Of a stretch of DNA of 64,000 nt, positions 53,962 through 64,000 are shown one piece after another. The stretch's first letter is position 1; each line of letters opens with the position of its first letter. Source of the DNA: Symsagittifera roscoffensis (Eukaryota; Xenacoelomorpha; Acoela; Convolutidae); the NCBI RefSeq assembly GCF_963678635.1, contig NC_087069.1:1052948-1116947 (forward strand), in the 5' to 3' direction. Both the position numbers and the translations under genes were made by a program. A model generated the notes under the pieces. It did no database searches and had not been told where the DNA came from. It saw nothing but the letters and a program-made list of their open reading frames with translations.

Positions 53962-55249
53962 TCAGTACGATCATAAAATTTTTATCCGAGGTCAAAATAA
54001 ATAGCAAAAAAAATTGTCTTAAAGCTGCAAAGAACAATAGGTTTTCACAAAAAATGCACGTCTTAATGCAAAACAGAAGTAGGAAAAAAGCGACTAATCA
54101 GACAGTTCCTATTTATGAAAACAATTTTGACTACTCGATTGGTTTTGATTGTAGTATTAGTATGCAATATGCATGTCAGGGAAAAATTGTCATACATGGA
54201 TGACCAACGGGAATAAAATTTTTATGATGAACATTTTTTAATCGATCAGCAATGCAATATACTACTTAGTTTCATCTAGAAAAACGGCCATCCTTGTTAA
54301 AATCTACTACAGTAGGTAATTTTTATCAAAAAAACTTTTTGCTTCTGTTTTCTCTATGCGACACTGTCGGATTACAATTGTACAAATACGATCATTCCAA
54401 AAAAAATCACATAAATTCAAAAATAATACAGAAAATTGCATTTCTTAGACTCTTTTTCAAAAAAATCGTCTAGTATGGTTAGCCTTAAATATGGAACCAC
54501 AACACTTTTTTTCCATAAAAGTATACCGTTTTCAAAAAATCAGCCTGAATGTTTCACGTTTCAATGGAATTTTAAATCCGGATCCCGTGAGTCCTATGAT
54601 CACTTTAAAATTCTCGTTGATGAAACTGAAGGAAAAACTAGAGCTTATGGTTGCAATTCCCGATAAACATTCCTGATAAACTCAATTTCTTTATTCCCAA
54701 TTTTCACATGATTTAGAACACATTAATTTAGTTTAATTTATAATTTATCTGTAATTAAAGATAATGCAATCTGGATATAATTTTGTGCGGATTGGATTGT
54801 CCTTGAACTAGATTCGACCGGCGTTGATTGGCTGCAAAAAATAATGAGCCAAGGAAAGCAACCCACCGAAAACAAAGGCAATGAATTTCTGCAAGTTGAC
54901 CAGAGAGTGTTCATGCTTGCGTAGATCTTTGGACAAAAGAACAGTCAGTACAAGTTCATCGCAATTGTTTTTTACGTAGCCCAACAAATTTATGAAAATT
55001 TTGGATAAAACGAACAATGAGCGCAAGAAAATAGAACAAAAGCTGACTTCCCATGAAAAAAAGAAATTGGATGGCCTCAAATTATTTCAATTTCTATATT
55101 AATTTATTATGGACAACTTTTTCATAAAACTAACCCAACTTAAGAAATCTGGATCAAAGGATAAAATTTCCGTTTCAAATAACTTCCATTTTCAAGTCGA
55201 TAATCTTTCTTGTGATCTCTACACGATAGTGGAGTTTGCTTTCTTTTAA

Positions 55250-57905
55250 CAATAAAAACCTCCTAACACATGAACTGAAGCTTCTTTCTACCACTGCTGA
55301 TTCCACTTCAGAAAGAGTTCTGGTGATGAGTCGTGTTTTGTTACAAAGAGATCCAAAGACCAAAGCATCAAAAGACATTTGAACACTTATTGGACGGCGC
55401 ATTGAAGACTGGAAGGAAAGCTAATTCGACAAGATGTTGGCGGAAGCAGTGAGATGTGGCAAAAAGAAACAAATAAATCAAGATAACTTGGACGACAAAC
55501 ATGTCTCGAAAGTGTTTGTTTCATTTATGATGAAAGGCAAAGTGAGAAGCGCTATGCGGTGGCTCTCAGAGAGATCAAGCGGAAGTGTGCTTGATCCGAT
55601 GCGAGAGGTGAAGAAAGGTGTGATCGTTTTAGAGACTTTGAAGTCAAAGCATCCATAGCTACACAACTCACACCTCTCTTCGCGATTGCAAGTGCCAGTT
55701 TTACCCGACTTTGAAGATGTTATCATCAGTTCTGCTTCCATTGAAAAGACGACAAGTTCTTTGCAGGGCAGTTCGGGAGCTTCGGGAACAGATTCTGAGC
55801 ATTGGCAGACGGTTTTATTACGTCATGGGGCTCACAGTTCACACTTGAGAGACGAAGTTGCAACTTTTGCCACAAAAATGTGCATTCAAATCTTACCATG
55901 GTTGAAAGTGCGAGCACTGGTTTCTGGAAGATTGATTGCGCTTGATGTCCTGGCGTGCGACCTATTGGCATAAGCGAGTGTCTACGGAGAAAAATTTGCA
56001 AAAATGTGGATGAGCTCAAAAAAATTGTCCTTGAAGAAGCATGTCCGACTGATGAATTAGCTTGTGGGCTGAAAGCTGGCGCTGAAGGTGCAATTCATGC
56101 GCTTTCTGATGTTTTTGATGACAACAAGGAAGATGGATGTGGCATGCTGTTGATGGATGCATCAAAAGCTTTCAAGTCTCTCAATCGTGAAACAGCGTTG
56201 TGGAAAGCTCAATTTTTGTGGCCTAGATGATCTAGATTTCTCTTCAAAACTTACAGAGGCTTCGCGTCGCTTTTCGTTGCTGGCGCCGATGAAGTGATAT
56301 ACAGTAGGGAAGGAACCACACAGGGAGACCCACTGGCAATGTTCTTCTATGGTGTTCCACTTCTTCCCCTGATTCGAAAGTTAAAGGATCCGAACAATTT
56401 GTTACAAAGTTGGTATGCTGATGATTCTGCAGCCATGGCAACACACAAGAAGTTGGAGATATGGCTCAAAAACTTGATTGAGGAAGTTCCCGCCTTCGGT
56501 TACTTTCCAGAGCCTTCCAAAAGTTTTCTGGTTGTCGATAAACAAAATGCTGAAGAAGCGCATCACATATTTGCAAGTACTCGATTACTATAAAGGAAGG
56601 GAAGAGGTTTTTGGGCGGTTTCATTGGAGACGGAAATGAGAAGGACATCTACCTTAAAAAGAACGACCTTGAATGCGTAGACAAAATTGAGAAACTCTCT
56701 TTTTTGGTGAAAACAGAACCACAATATGCTTTATCAGGACTGACTAAGTCCCTACAGGCGGAATGGAACTTTTGCCATCGTGTTTTGGGTGATTCTACTC
56801 AGCTTTTTTAACCGCTAGAGAACCTTCTGATGGAGAAACTCCTACCTGCGATACCTGGAATTTTGTCGATTTCATTAATGGAGAGACGTTTCTTTTGTTT
56901 GTCAGCAAGAAAGGGTGGTCTTGGGGTGTCTAACCCAACCAGTTTCGCTGATGAGTCTTACAACACGTCACGGGAAGCAGTTACGGTTCTTTATGATGCT
57001 ATTGTTGATCAACACTGTTTATCCCATGAAGACCACAGAAAGCAAATGTCTCGATCGCGGAAAAACACATCATCGAATAATTGAAGAAAAACACGAAGAG
57101 TTGTTAGGGGAGTTATTGAATGAGCTACCAGCAGACCAAGTTCGCGCTGTAAAAAGAATCAATGAATCGATGATGAAGGAAGCTTGTCTGCCTGACTGAC
57201 AGCGTTACCGATTGCTGCAGAAAACTTTGATCTTTCGGAAGTGGAGTTTCGGGATGCATTGAGTGTCCGGTACAATAAAAACTTGTGATGGTTGCCAGTC
57301 ACCAACTTTTTGTGATGGTTGCCAGTCACCATTCACCCTACGGCATGCGTCAGTTTTCAAAAAAGGTGGTCTCTTAACTTTACGGCACAATGAGATTAGG
57401 GATGCTGTAGGCGACTTAGCTTCTTTAGTGTGGAAGGATGTACAGAGATAGCCTGTTATTAGAGAATACAACCCGCAAGATGAGACACCCGCACTAATTG
57501 CAGATTTGTTTTATCGTGGAGTTTATGTTAGACAGGGAGGAGCGTCTTTTGATATTCGTGTCTCTGACACCGACGCCATCTCCTATCAGAACAGAAGCCC
57601 AATGAAAATTTTGCACTCAGCAGAGGTTGAGAAAAAGACAAAATATTCAGACTCGTGTCAGGAAAGCCATATGTCTTTCACTCCTCTTGTCGTGTATTTT
57701 GATGGGATGATTGCTTCAGAATTTGCAAGTTTCATTCGGAGAATAGGAGAAACATTATCTACCAAGTGGGATGAACCCTATAGTAAAAGTATGAACTGGG
57801 TGAAGTGCCGGCTGTATTTTGCCGTGCTCCGTGCTTCCAGCGTGTGCTTCCGATGCACAAGGACCAAGTGGAGGAGTCTTGCCTCAGACCATGATTTCTT
57901 ACCCT
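55250..57905 (+). pseudogene. Decayed non-LTR retrotransposon ORF (RT plus endonuclease-like C-terminus)
   Basis: Plus-strand frames in order: an N-terminal segment (55434-55658 and the stretch just before); an RT palm with RPIGISECLRRKI and LLMDASKAFKSLN (55955-56230), then GTTQGDPLAMFFYG and the catalytic WYADDSAA (56294-56593); a thumb-like region (56611-57190); and a C-terminal part with CDGCQSPFTLRHA, GGLLTLRHNEIRDAVGDLA and ALIADLFYRGVYVRQGGASF then DIRVSDTDA (57263-57905). Cys/His pairs followed by an RHN and a PD-(D/E)xK-like pattern suggest a restriction-like endonuclease, so a site-specific-type LINE is possible (inference). At least six stops or shifts break it. Confidence 0.7.
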
Positions 57906-58130
57906 AGAGAAATATTTACGGATGTTCTACAAGGGAGAGAGATTGGCTAGCTATGTGCAGACTATGCTAGTAATGTAAAACGTAGATCTAAACGAAACGA
58001 AATGTTGAAAAAATGAACCAAATAGATAATTGACAGATTTCCCAAAAAAATAAAATAAAAATGCACCGAACTAAAAACTAAACCACAAGTACAACCCCAA
58101 AAAATCAAAATGAAGCGTAACTAAATTTAC

Positions 58131-58265
58131 CTAAAAACATTCATCTGGTACTCGATTACTATAGTGGAAGGGAAGAGGTTTTTGGGCGGTTTCATTGAAG
58201 ACGGAAATGAGAAGGACATCTACCTGAAAAAGAAAGAACCTGAATAAGTAGACGAAAATGAGAAA
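58131..58265 (+). pseudogene. Second fragment of the same non-LTR element
   Basis: About 130 bp nearly identical to 56571-56700 (landmarks gaagaggtttttgggcggtt, aatgagaaggacatctacct), followed directly by repeat copy D. Confidence 0.8.
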
Positions 58266-58289
58266 CTCTAGAAAAAAATAGAGGGTAAA

Positions 58290-59215
58290 ATAGGGTGTAA
58301 AATAACCATGTTGCGGTAGAAAAACGAGACATGGCTTGTTCAAAAATTAATAGGTGGCCCAATCAAGCACTTTGTTGCGGCATTTTCAAATGAAACTGCG
58401 CAGCTTGGTCGATAAAAACGAGGCGTGAACTTAGTATGTTCGGACTAAAAGTTTTCATTAAATTTTTTTGCATAATCAGATTTTTTCAAAAAGTGTTGTC
58501 AAAAACATCCCTCGGGTTCTCGAACTTGACCAGAGGCAAGTAAGTGAATCAAGAAAAAACGAGAGTTGGCTCTTTTCCAGTTCTCCCCTTCAAAATACCG
58601 AGTTTTATGTTTGTTTTACATATTATTATGGCTAAATGCGTGATGTTACGATGTAAAGTATGAAGAAAAAATCTGTTCACAGTTGTCGATGTGTTCACCA
58701 TGCCAAATTTCAATGCATTATGACAACGTAAAATAAGATTTTCAAAATTGAATATGAAGGCGGGAATTGGAAAAGAGCCCGAGAGTTTTTATGGTGGTTA
58801 AAAGAATTCAATATCCGGAAAAACAAATCTTATTTTGAAAACCACATATAACCATAACGAAAACCTACTCAAACAACTTTTATATACATCATGTTTAATT
58901 GATGGTTGGCACATATGGTTTGTTCAGCGTGAAAAATTTCATGTTCAAAACTTTGATATTTGTGTCAGGACAAAAACCAATTGTACTCAGTACAATCATA
59001 AAATACTTAAACTTGCAAAGAACAACGGATTTTCACAAGAAATGCGCGTTTTAATGCAAAAGAGAAGTAAAAAAAAAGCAACTAATCAGACAGTTCCCAT
59101 TTTTGAAAACAGTTTTGACTACTCGATTGGTTTTGATTGTAGTATTAGTATGCATATCGTGGAACAATTGTTATAAATGGTTGACCAATGGGAATAAAAA
59201 TTTTATGGTCAACAT
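58290..59215 (+). repeat. Third copy (D) of the inverted-repeat family
   Basis: Close match, in reverse orientation, to 51040-51975 (arm A), for example tgttgcggtagaaaaacgag and gaggcaagtaagtgaatcaa. The 113-codon plus-strand frame at 58835-59176 is repeat sequence shared with arm A and lacks protein features. Confidence 0.75.
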
Positions 59216-59734
59216 ATTTTAATTTCAGCAAAGCAATGGTCACCATGTAAAAATCTAAATATCCCTCACTAACCTCTACATAATAACCGCTAAGTAGAAA
59301 TTTGATAGGTTTTTGACTAGTCCCACTGAGCTTTGTGGCTAAGGAAATGGTGTGGTAACGCATCCGCTAAATCTCCGTACTAATACCAACCGATGTGTTT
59401 AAATGCGCTCCTTGCGATTGCTCACTTCTCAAAACAATGATTCTTAATCAATTTGTATACTAATACATACAAAAGAAGCACTGTCGCTTAAACTAAATGT
59501 CTGTATCCCCTATTAACTGGGTTCCAAAGCTGGAAAAACCTTGGCATTTAAGTACATTCGAAACACGGAAAAATGGTAAGTAAAACTTTATGGACACGCA
59601 ACTCCATGTTGGACACGCAACTCCATGTTGGACAACTTTATGGACACGCAAGTACATTCGAAACACGGAAAAATGGTAAGTAAAACTTTATGGACACGCA
59701 ACATGCAAAAGTTAATGTGGGTAGTTTGTGAGTT
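59216..59734. repeat. Short direct and tandem repeats
   Basis: A 52-bp segment at 59550-59601 recurs exactly at 59650-59701. Between them acacgcaactccatgttgg is in tandem at 59594-59612 and 59613-59631. The rest has no recognised content. Confidence 0.8.
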
Positions 59735-60245
59735 TTAATCTATTGGCCTATTCTTTGACCGTTGCTCTTCTGGGTCTTCTTCAACTGTCTCAATTTCGAA
59801 AAGCAAACTGTTGAAGATAGACGACTCGTCCTCGCCAGAAGTATTGTGCTGAAGAAAATCCCAGCTAGCTATATCACTGTTGTTTGTTTCTGTTACACGA
59901 ATCAGACAGGAATATGGAGTTTGCCAAATTTTATGGGCCTGGTTCATCATTTGTTCAAGCGATCAGAATTGGGTGTTACACTCAAAGTAGTCATCATCGA
60001 TTTCGAGATGGTACCAATCGACAGTTTGAGTGTTAGCAAACTATTCAGTTACCCCAAGTAGAAAACCATCACAATCGCTGGATACTGGCTGTTAACAATC
60101 TTGTATCCATGTTTTCAAATCATCGTCATCACTTGGGTCCGAATTCATAGCAGGGTCTTTTGGTCACATTCGAGGATCAATCGCTTGTCGTCATAAATTT
60201 TAAGCCAAGACTTCATCGTTGATACAGTTTGCAGGTTTTAGGACT
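59735..60245 (-). pseudogene. Unrecognised, broken acidic-protein remnant
   Basis: The minus strand encodes, from about 60150, SDPSDDDDLKTWIQDC, then (after stops and a shift) VDWYHLEIDDDYFECNTQF, then the 71-codon frame 59735-59950 ending VEEDPEEQRSKNRPID. The acidic, Trp-containing wording is more protein-like than its surroundings. I cannot name a family. It could be the end of a transposase or a host pseudogene. Confidence 0.35.
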
Positions 60246-61408
60246 TGGATGCAACTCAACCGTTTTCAATTACGAACAACGAGCCAGTGGTCAAGGTATC
60301 TCGCTATTGCTGATGAGTCAGCATCTTCTGCGCAGCTTTTGTTACACACCTGTCCGACATTTATCTGCAGTCTAAATAGTCAATTATGTGATTAGTAACG
60401 CATTTATAAACTTTAATATGTGGTGGAAAAGTCAAGTGGAAGCTAGGCGTTTCTTGTGGTTGGTACATAAAAACCATACATACCTAAAAAATCATACATG
60501 TCAAAACAACTTATCGACTTTTCAACCGAAATTCCGTAACAATTTTTTTTTTCAACGTCTTTCAAATTCAGGCATCCGAAAAAAGATTGCCGATACCAGA
60601 ATTTTTTGAAAAAGAAAAACCCAAGAAACAAAACGCAATATAAAAAATCTTTAAGAAAATAATAACAACAGAAACAATTCCGCGACAATGAAGTTTCAAT
60701 AAATCAAAAACGTTGCCGCCGATACAAATAGATTACTCGAAAAAAAATTGTTCGCTAAAAAGTTTTTTTTTTGTAAAAAAACTACCACAAAAACTTGTCA
60801 GCACAAGAAAGAAGTTTTTCGCCAAAAAAAAGTTATTGCAAAAAAAACTGATTATCTGAAAAATGTTGATTTTCAAACAAAATCGAGAATACTTAAAACA
60901 ATAAAACAAATGAATACTTATCTCTAGACAAATTAGATTAAAGCTGATTTTTCAGGTATATTTAAAAGCCGTTTTTATGTCGCCTCGAAACTAATCCCTG
61001 ATTCTTGTTTGTCGGGTTGTAGGAAAGATTTTTGTTTTGGTAATTCGATAACAAATAATAATTCAAACTGTTTTTTTATTAAATTCATCTTCATTTTCGA
61101 TTTGAAATACAAAAATTTAAGCGTGGTAAAAATTGCAATTTCACAAACGCTAGCTCCCACAATTGTTGGCATATCCTTGAAAGTTTGTGTTGAATTTGAA
61201 TTGAACTCTGCTAGATTTTTCAAATCGTTTTGTAGGACTGGATCTCAAAAATTTTGCAAGGCAATACGATTATCTCTAACTATCCAAAAAAACATCTCTT
61301 TGCGTTTTGAATCGCATGTTTTCTCATAAGCGAAAACTGTAGAGATCCTCCTCGATTTTGCGTTCGGCTTGTGGTCGTCTACTCGTTTTCAGAGCAATGT
61401 TCAGTTCC
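60246..61408. other. Spacer without recognised genes
   Basis: A-rich poly-A/T runs (60540-60900). The frame at 61009-61329 shows no motifs. Confidence 0.5.
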
Positions 61409-61410
61409 AA

Positions 61411-61656
61411 CCATGCTTTTAGTTCAAACCTAAGATACAATTGCAGAAGTGTAAAATTAATTGTATAATTTGACTTGCAAGAACATTCAAGAAGGTATAT
61501 ACAAAAAATTATTACAAATTTACTGACAAGCCAAACTATACAATTAATTATACACTTCTGCAATTGTATCTTAGGTTTGAACTAGAAGCATGGTTTTTTT
61601 TTGTATTCGTATTTGGATAATAATTTTTTGTATATACCTTCTTGATTGTTCTTGCA
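61411..61656. repeat. Two interleaved inverted repeats
   Basis: Arm 61411-61467 pairs with 61537-61593 (57 bp, two mismatches). Arm 61476-61514 pairs with 61618-61656 (39 bp, one mismatch). The order is 1, 2, 1', 2', an interleaved rather than nested arrangement. Confidence 0.85.
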
Positions 61657-62173
61657 TGTCCTGGTTGAACTTCTTGAAATTTCTTGATTTCTTTTCTTGA
61701 TTTCTCATCTGCCTGAATGGAATCGCTTGATAGGGATTGTTTCTTTGGTAGGAGCTAAGAAGTGATTTTGATTTTTGTCATGTGTTTCTTCCGGGTATTC
61801 CTTTTACACTTGTCTAAAAGATTTATTGAACGTTGTCTCGTCGTCTAGTTGTTCTATTAATTTAGGGTTACGCACTGTTATTTTTCTCCTTTACATCGAG
61901 CCACGATAGAGATGTTTTGCATCAATAATTGACACATAGGCGCTAAGTTGATACGGTTTGGCATTGATGTTGACTTTGAAAAAAAACTAAGAAACACAGA
62001 TGCAGAACCACCCATCGTCATATTCTCAACCATGCCTGCGGTCCAGAAGCCTGCGGCCTGGAAGCGGTGATGCCTGAAGTCTGATATAAGCTGAACGATT
62101 GAGACTTTGCAGAAACGCTGGAAAGCATTTCAGCTAAATTTGAAGCACCTTAATGGTGCGCACTTTTAGATCA
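61657..62173. other. Spacer without recognised genes
   Basis: No frame or repeat of note. Confidence 0.45.
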
Positions 62174-62668
62174 TCCGGAAAGTCAGATTTCATTAGCTGA
62201 GCTTGTCAATTAAGCCCACGCCCATGTCAGAATAGCTGCAAAGATGTTTCGGAGCACTTCCTATCGCATAAATCTCAAGCTATTTCCTAAATATTTTAAA
62301 AAATAAGTTTGTAATATAAAAATGTTACAAGGCCAAACTGTGTGATTTGAAAATTTGATCTTTTTTGATACCAACATCTATGAAGTACAACAATAAAATT
62401 CGTGAAATAATGTTGGGAAGAGTTTGATTCATTCATAAATTTTAAGCTAACTTCAATTTGTTCCGTATTTCCATCAATTCATCAACTGCGGTGTTTTTTA
62501 GCTTATTACATTTGATTTTCTACGGCAATGTTTTAGAAACAATTTTGGTGGGTAATTCATAAGATAAAAAATTTTAAAATCATATTTTTATCACACGTAA
62601 AATTTTTCTTTGCGGGAATTCTACTTTTATATAGAATGATTTTTTTTGAACTAATTATACGAATCATA
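62174..62668. repeat. Upstream flank of peptide gene B, paralogous to 47731-49205
   Basis: It lacks the RTE insertion and the 340-bp segment present in the other copy, and so gives the empty-site reference. A TATA-like tttatatagaatg lies at 62626-62638, about 35-40 bases before the ATG. Confidence 0.75.
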
Positions 62669-62932
62669 ATGAAATACTCTCTCATCATTGCTACAGTTTT
62701 CTGCATTGCTCTTCAACAGAGCCTGGCGCAAAATATGAGGTGTTATATGTCCTATGACTGTCCAGGTCATATGGCGTGTCTTGGGGGAAAATGTTACCCT
62801 GGTAAAAGAGAGGATACATTTGAGAAAAGAGATTATTGCGTGGGAAATCACCAGTGCTGGAAGGGTCAGAGATGCTTGTGCCAGTCGGTCATATTTGGAA
62901 GTTTGACCTTGAGAGAAGCAAAAAAAACTTAA
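62669..62932 (+). CDS. Small secreted cysteine-rich peptide, copy B with altered C-terminus (87 aa)
   Basis: ATG at 62669. Signal peptide (MKYSLIIATVFCIALQQSLA) and first C-x5-C-x5-C-x4-C module are as in copy A; the mature sequence up to the third cysteine of module 2 differs from A at only five residues. After agatgcttg the DNA differs completely from copy A: the last module becomes C-x5-C-x5-C-x1-C and an unrelated 16-residue tail follows before TAA. Either the 3' end was replaced by rearrangement, leaving a pseudogene, or this is a new C-terminus. No intron donor was found that would restore the usual end. Confidence 0.6.
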   Translation: MKYSLIIATVFCIALQQSLAQNMRCYMSYDCPGHMACLGGKCYPGKREDTFEKRDYCVGNHQCWKGQRCLCQSVIFGSLTLREAKKT

Positions 62933-64000
62933 TTTTGGAGTGAAATTTAATTTTTCAAAATTTCGAATGGAGCCTGTCATGCACGAGTTTCTCGCGATAA
63001 CTGAAAATCAGAAAAGAGAAGTCAGAACAATCGAGTAACAATCGCGGGAAAGTTGCTAGAAAAATCAGTGGGAAATTGCTATTCCCAATTTCAGTAGCAA
63101 TAATAATCTAGAGTAGAGCTGTCCCATCTAAAACAGAGACGAGCGCATTCCCACGAACTGGATTGTTGTGATTGGAGTATTATTATTAACTGGACCAGAG
63201 TGAACCTTCGGTGGAAAGGTGGACAGCTAGAGTGTCCCAAAGGTTCACGAGAACTTACAGTCTAGAGTACAAACCTGTTCTTGTTGTTAAAACTGACAAA
63301 CATTGAACTCATTTTAGTTACTTTATTAATTCTTGAGTTGCTCGCCGACTTATTTACTTCCTGGTTCTTGAGCGTGCTACAATGTGAGTACTAATTTAAA
63401 TTTCTAGAGTGTGTTTTATGATTGTTATGTTGAGGTAAGGCGAGTTTTAGGTTGATCCATCTGAAATGGATCAAAGTTCCACTGTCTAATAAAAAATAAC
63501 TTAACGGATTGTTCCGACCCGGTTTTTAACGGCGTTCATGTATTTTGGGTATATTGAGACCTAAGTATGGGGACGTTCTTAATTCTAGAGTGGGGGGATA
63601 TTTTGGTAGTAGCCTTAAGCAGTAGCGGGTCTTAGTCTCATGTCACAAGCGAACCGAATTGGCTCCGACTGATTTGAGGTGGAAAAACACAAGAGATAGT
63701 GTCCCTGACTCTTGAGCCAATAGTTATAGGGCCTATTTTTCTAAAGCCTCATGTGTGAATGCAGTAGACGAATGTTACATAGTGTTTTTACGGCGCTCCT
63801 GGGTGTTTACGACATCAAGACTACGGAGTCAAACCCACTTGAGACAGCTTCGGGCTGAATGCCCATTCTAGAGTACCGGCGTTACGGTTCGACAGGAACG
63901 TGCAAACCTTCCGGTTGTACCGTGATAGCTTTTTAAGAAAACTCGAGAAAACTTCCTGGTAAGCTCTCCGAACGAGGCTTAGCTAACCGAGTAAAGGGGG
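62933..64000. other. Unassigned terminal segment, GC-richer towards the end
   Basis: No long frame. There is a hairpin with gtgaacctt/aaggttcac arms near 63201-63250 and a gatccat/atggatc palindrome near 63455-63475. The recurring word tctagagt (for example 63106, 63227, 63262, 63401, 63583, 63868) is noticeable. It could be the LTR and leader of another element extending past the window, but no LTR pair or pol is visible. Confidence 0.4.

Larger units (their letters stand above)
53030..55220 (+). repeat. Inverted-repeat arm B
   Basis: Partner of arm A in opposite orientation, interrupted by a hAT-like insertion at 53553-53961. Divergence from arm A is larger than between arm A and 58290-59215. 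The two arms face each other across about 1 kb containing the Copia-like remnant. Confidence 0.75.

Noticed and set aside
63360-63385. tggttcttgagcgtg as a retroelement primer site
   Set aside because: No LTR end (CA) lies directly before it and no partner LTR is visible.
63300-64000. rRNA or tRNA genes in the GC-richer end
   Set aside because: No conserved rRNA core words or cloverleaf-forming stretches could be found.

Overview
This window looks like intergenic, repeat-dominated chromosomal DNA of an AT-rich invertebrate genome, most plausibly a nematode. The evidence is a short 75-base intron, a TTTTCAG-type splice acceptor just upstream of a start codon, and a mix of BEL/Pao, Ty3-like, RTE-like and hAT-like elements. 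The organism call is an inference; no rRNA, tRNA or recognisable conserved host gene was found to fix it.

Layout. 1-6506: the 5' portion (minus strand) of a decayed Ty3/gypsy-like element (called Ty3-A here) with its LTR at 6126-6506. 6.7 kb: a small GC-rich exon-like island. 7845-15186: a complete, apparently young BEL/Pao retrotransposon with 188-bp LTRs that are identical by eye, a 5-bp target duplication, a tRNA primer site, a polypurine tract and an intact 1760-residue Gag-Pol. Between pol and the 3' LTR, where other elements may carry env, it holds a spliced gene on the opposite strand. That gene encodes a 299-residue JmjC-type Fe(II)/2-oxoglutarate dioxygenase-like protein with all expected metal ligands. 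17.5-25.9 kb: about 100 copies of an 84-bp satellite (28 codons), with a 14-unit higher-order repeat. 25.95 kb: a second GC-rich exon-like island.

26612-46463: a very large (19.85 kb) minus-strand Ty3/gypsy-like element (Ty3-B) bounded by ~405-410 bp LTRs and a 4-bp target duplication. It has gag, zinc knuckle, an Asn/Ser/Arg-rich segment, protease, RT (with a ~1.4 kb internal duplication of the PR-RT junction), RNase H, integrase, an envelope-like region and an unidentified 3' ORF region, all frame-broken. 46.5-64 kb: two paralogous loci for a small secreted eight-cysteine peptide, one of them split upstream by a 5'-truncated RTE insertion. Between them lie a 2-kb-armed inverted repeat carrying a hAT MITE and a Copia-like LTR remnant, a decayed non-LTR RT/endonuclease element, and further repeats.

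How things fit together. Mobile elements explain most of the window. The strongest candidate for something undescribed is the BEL element with an antisense, intron-containing JmjC gene. Because the gene runs opposite to the genomic RNA its intron survives retrotransposition, and a histone or protein demethylase/hydroxylase carried by an element suggests, as an inference, a counter-silencing function. The secreted peptide pair differs only at amino-acid-changing sites over 71 codons, which points to diversifying selection.
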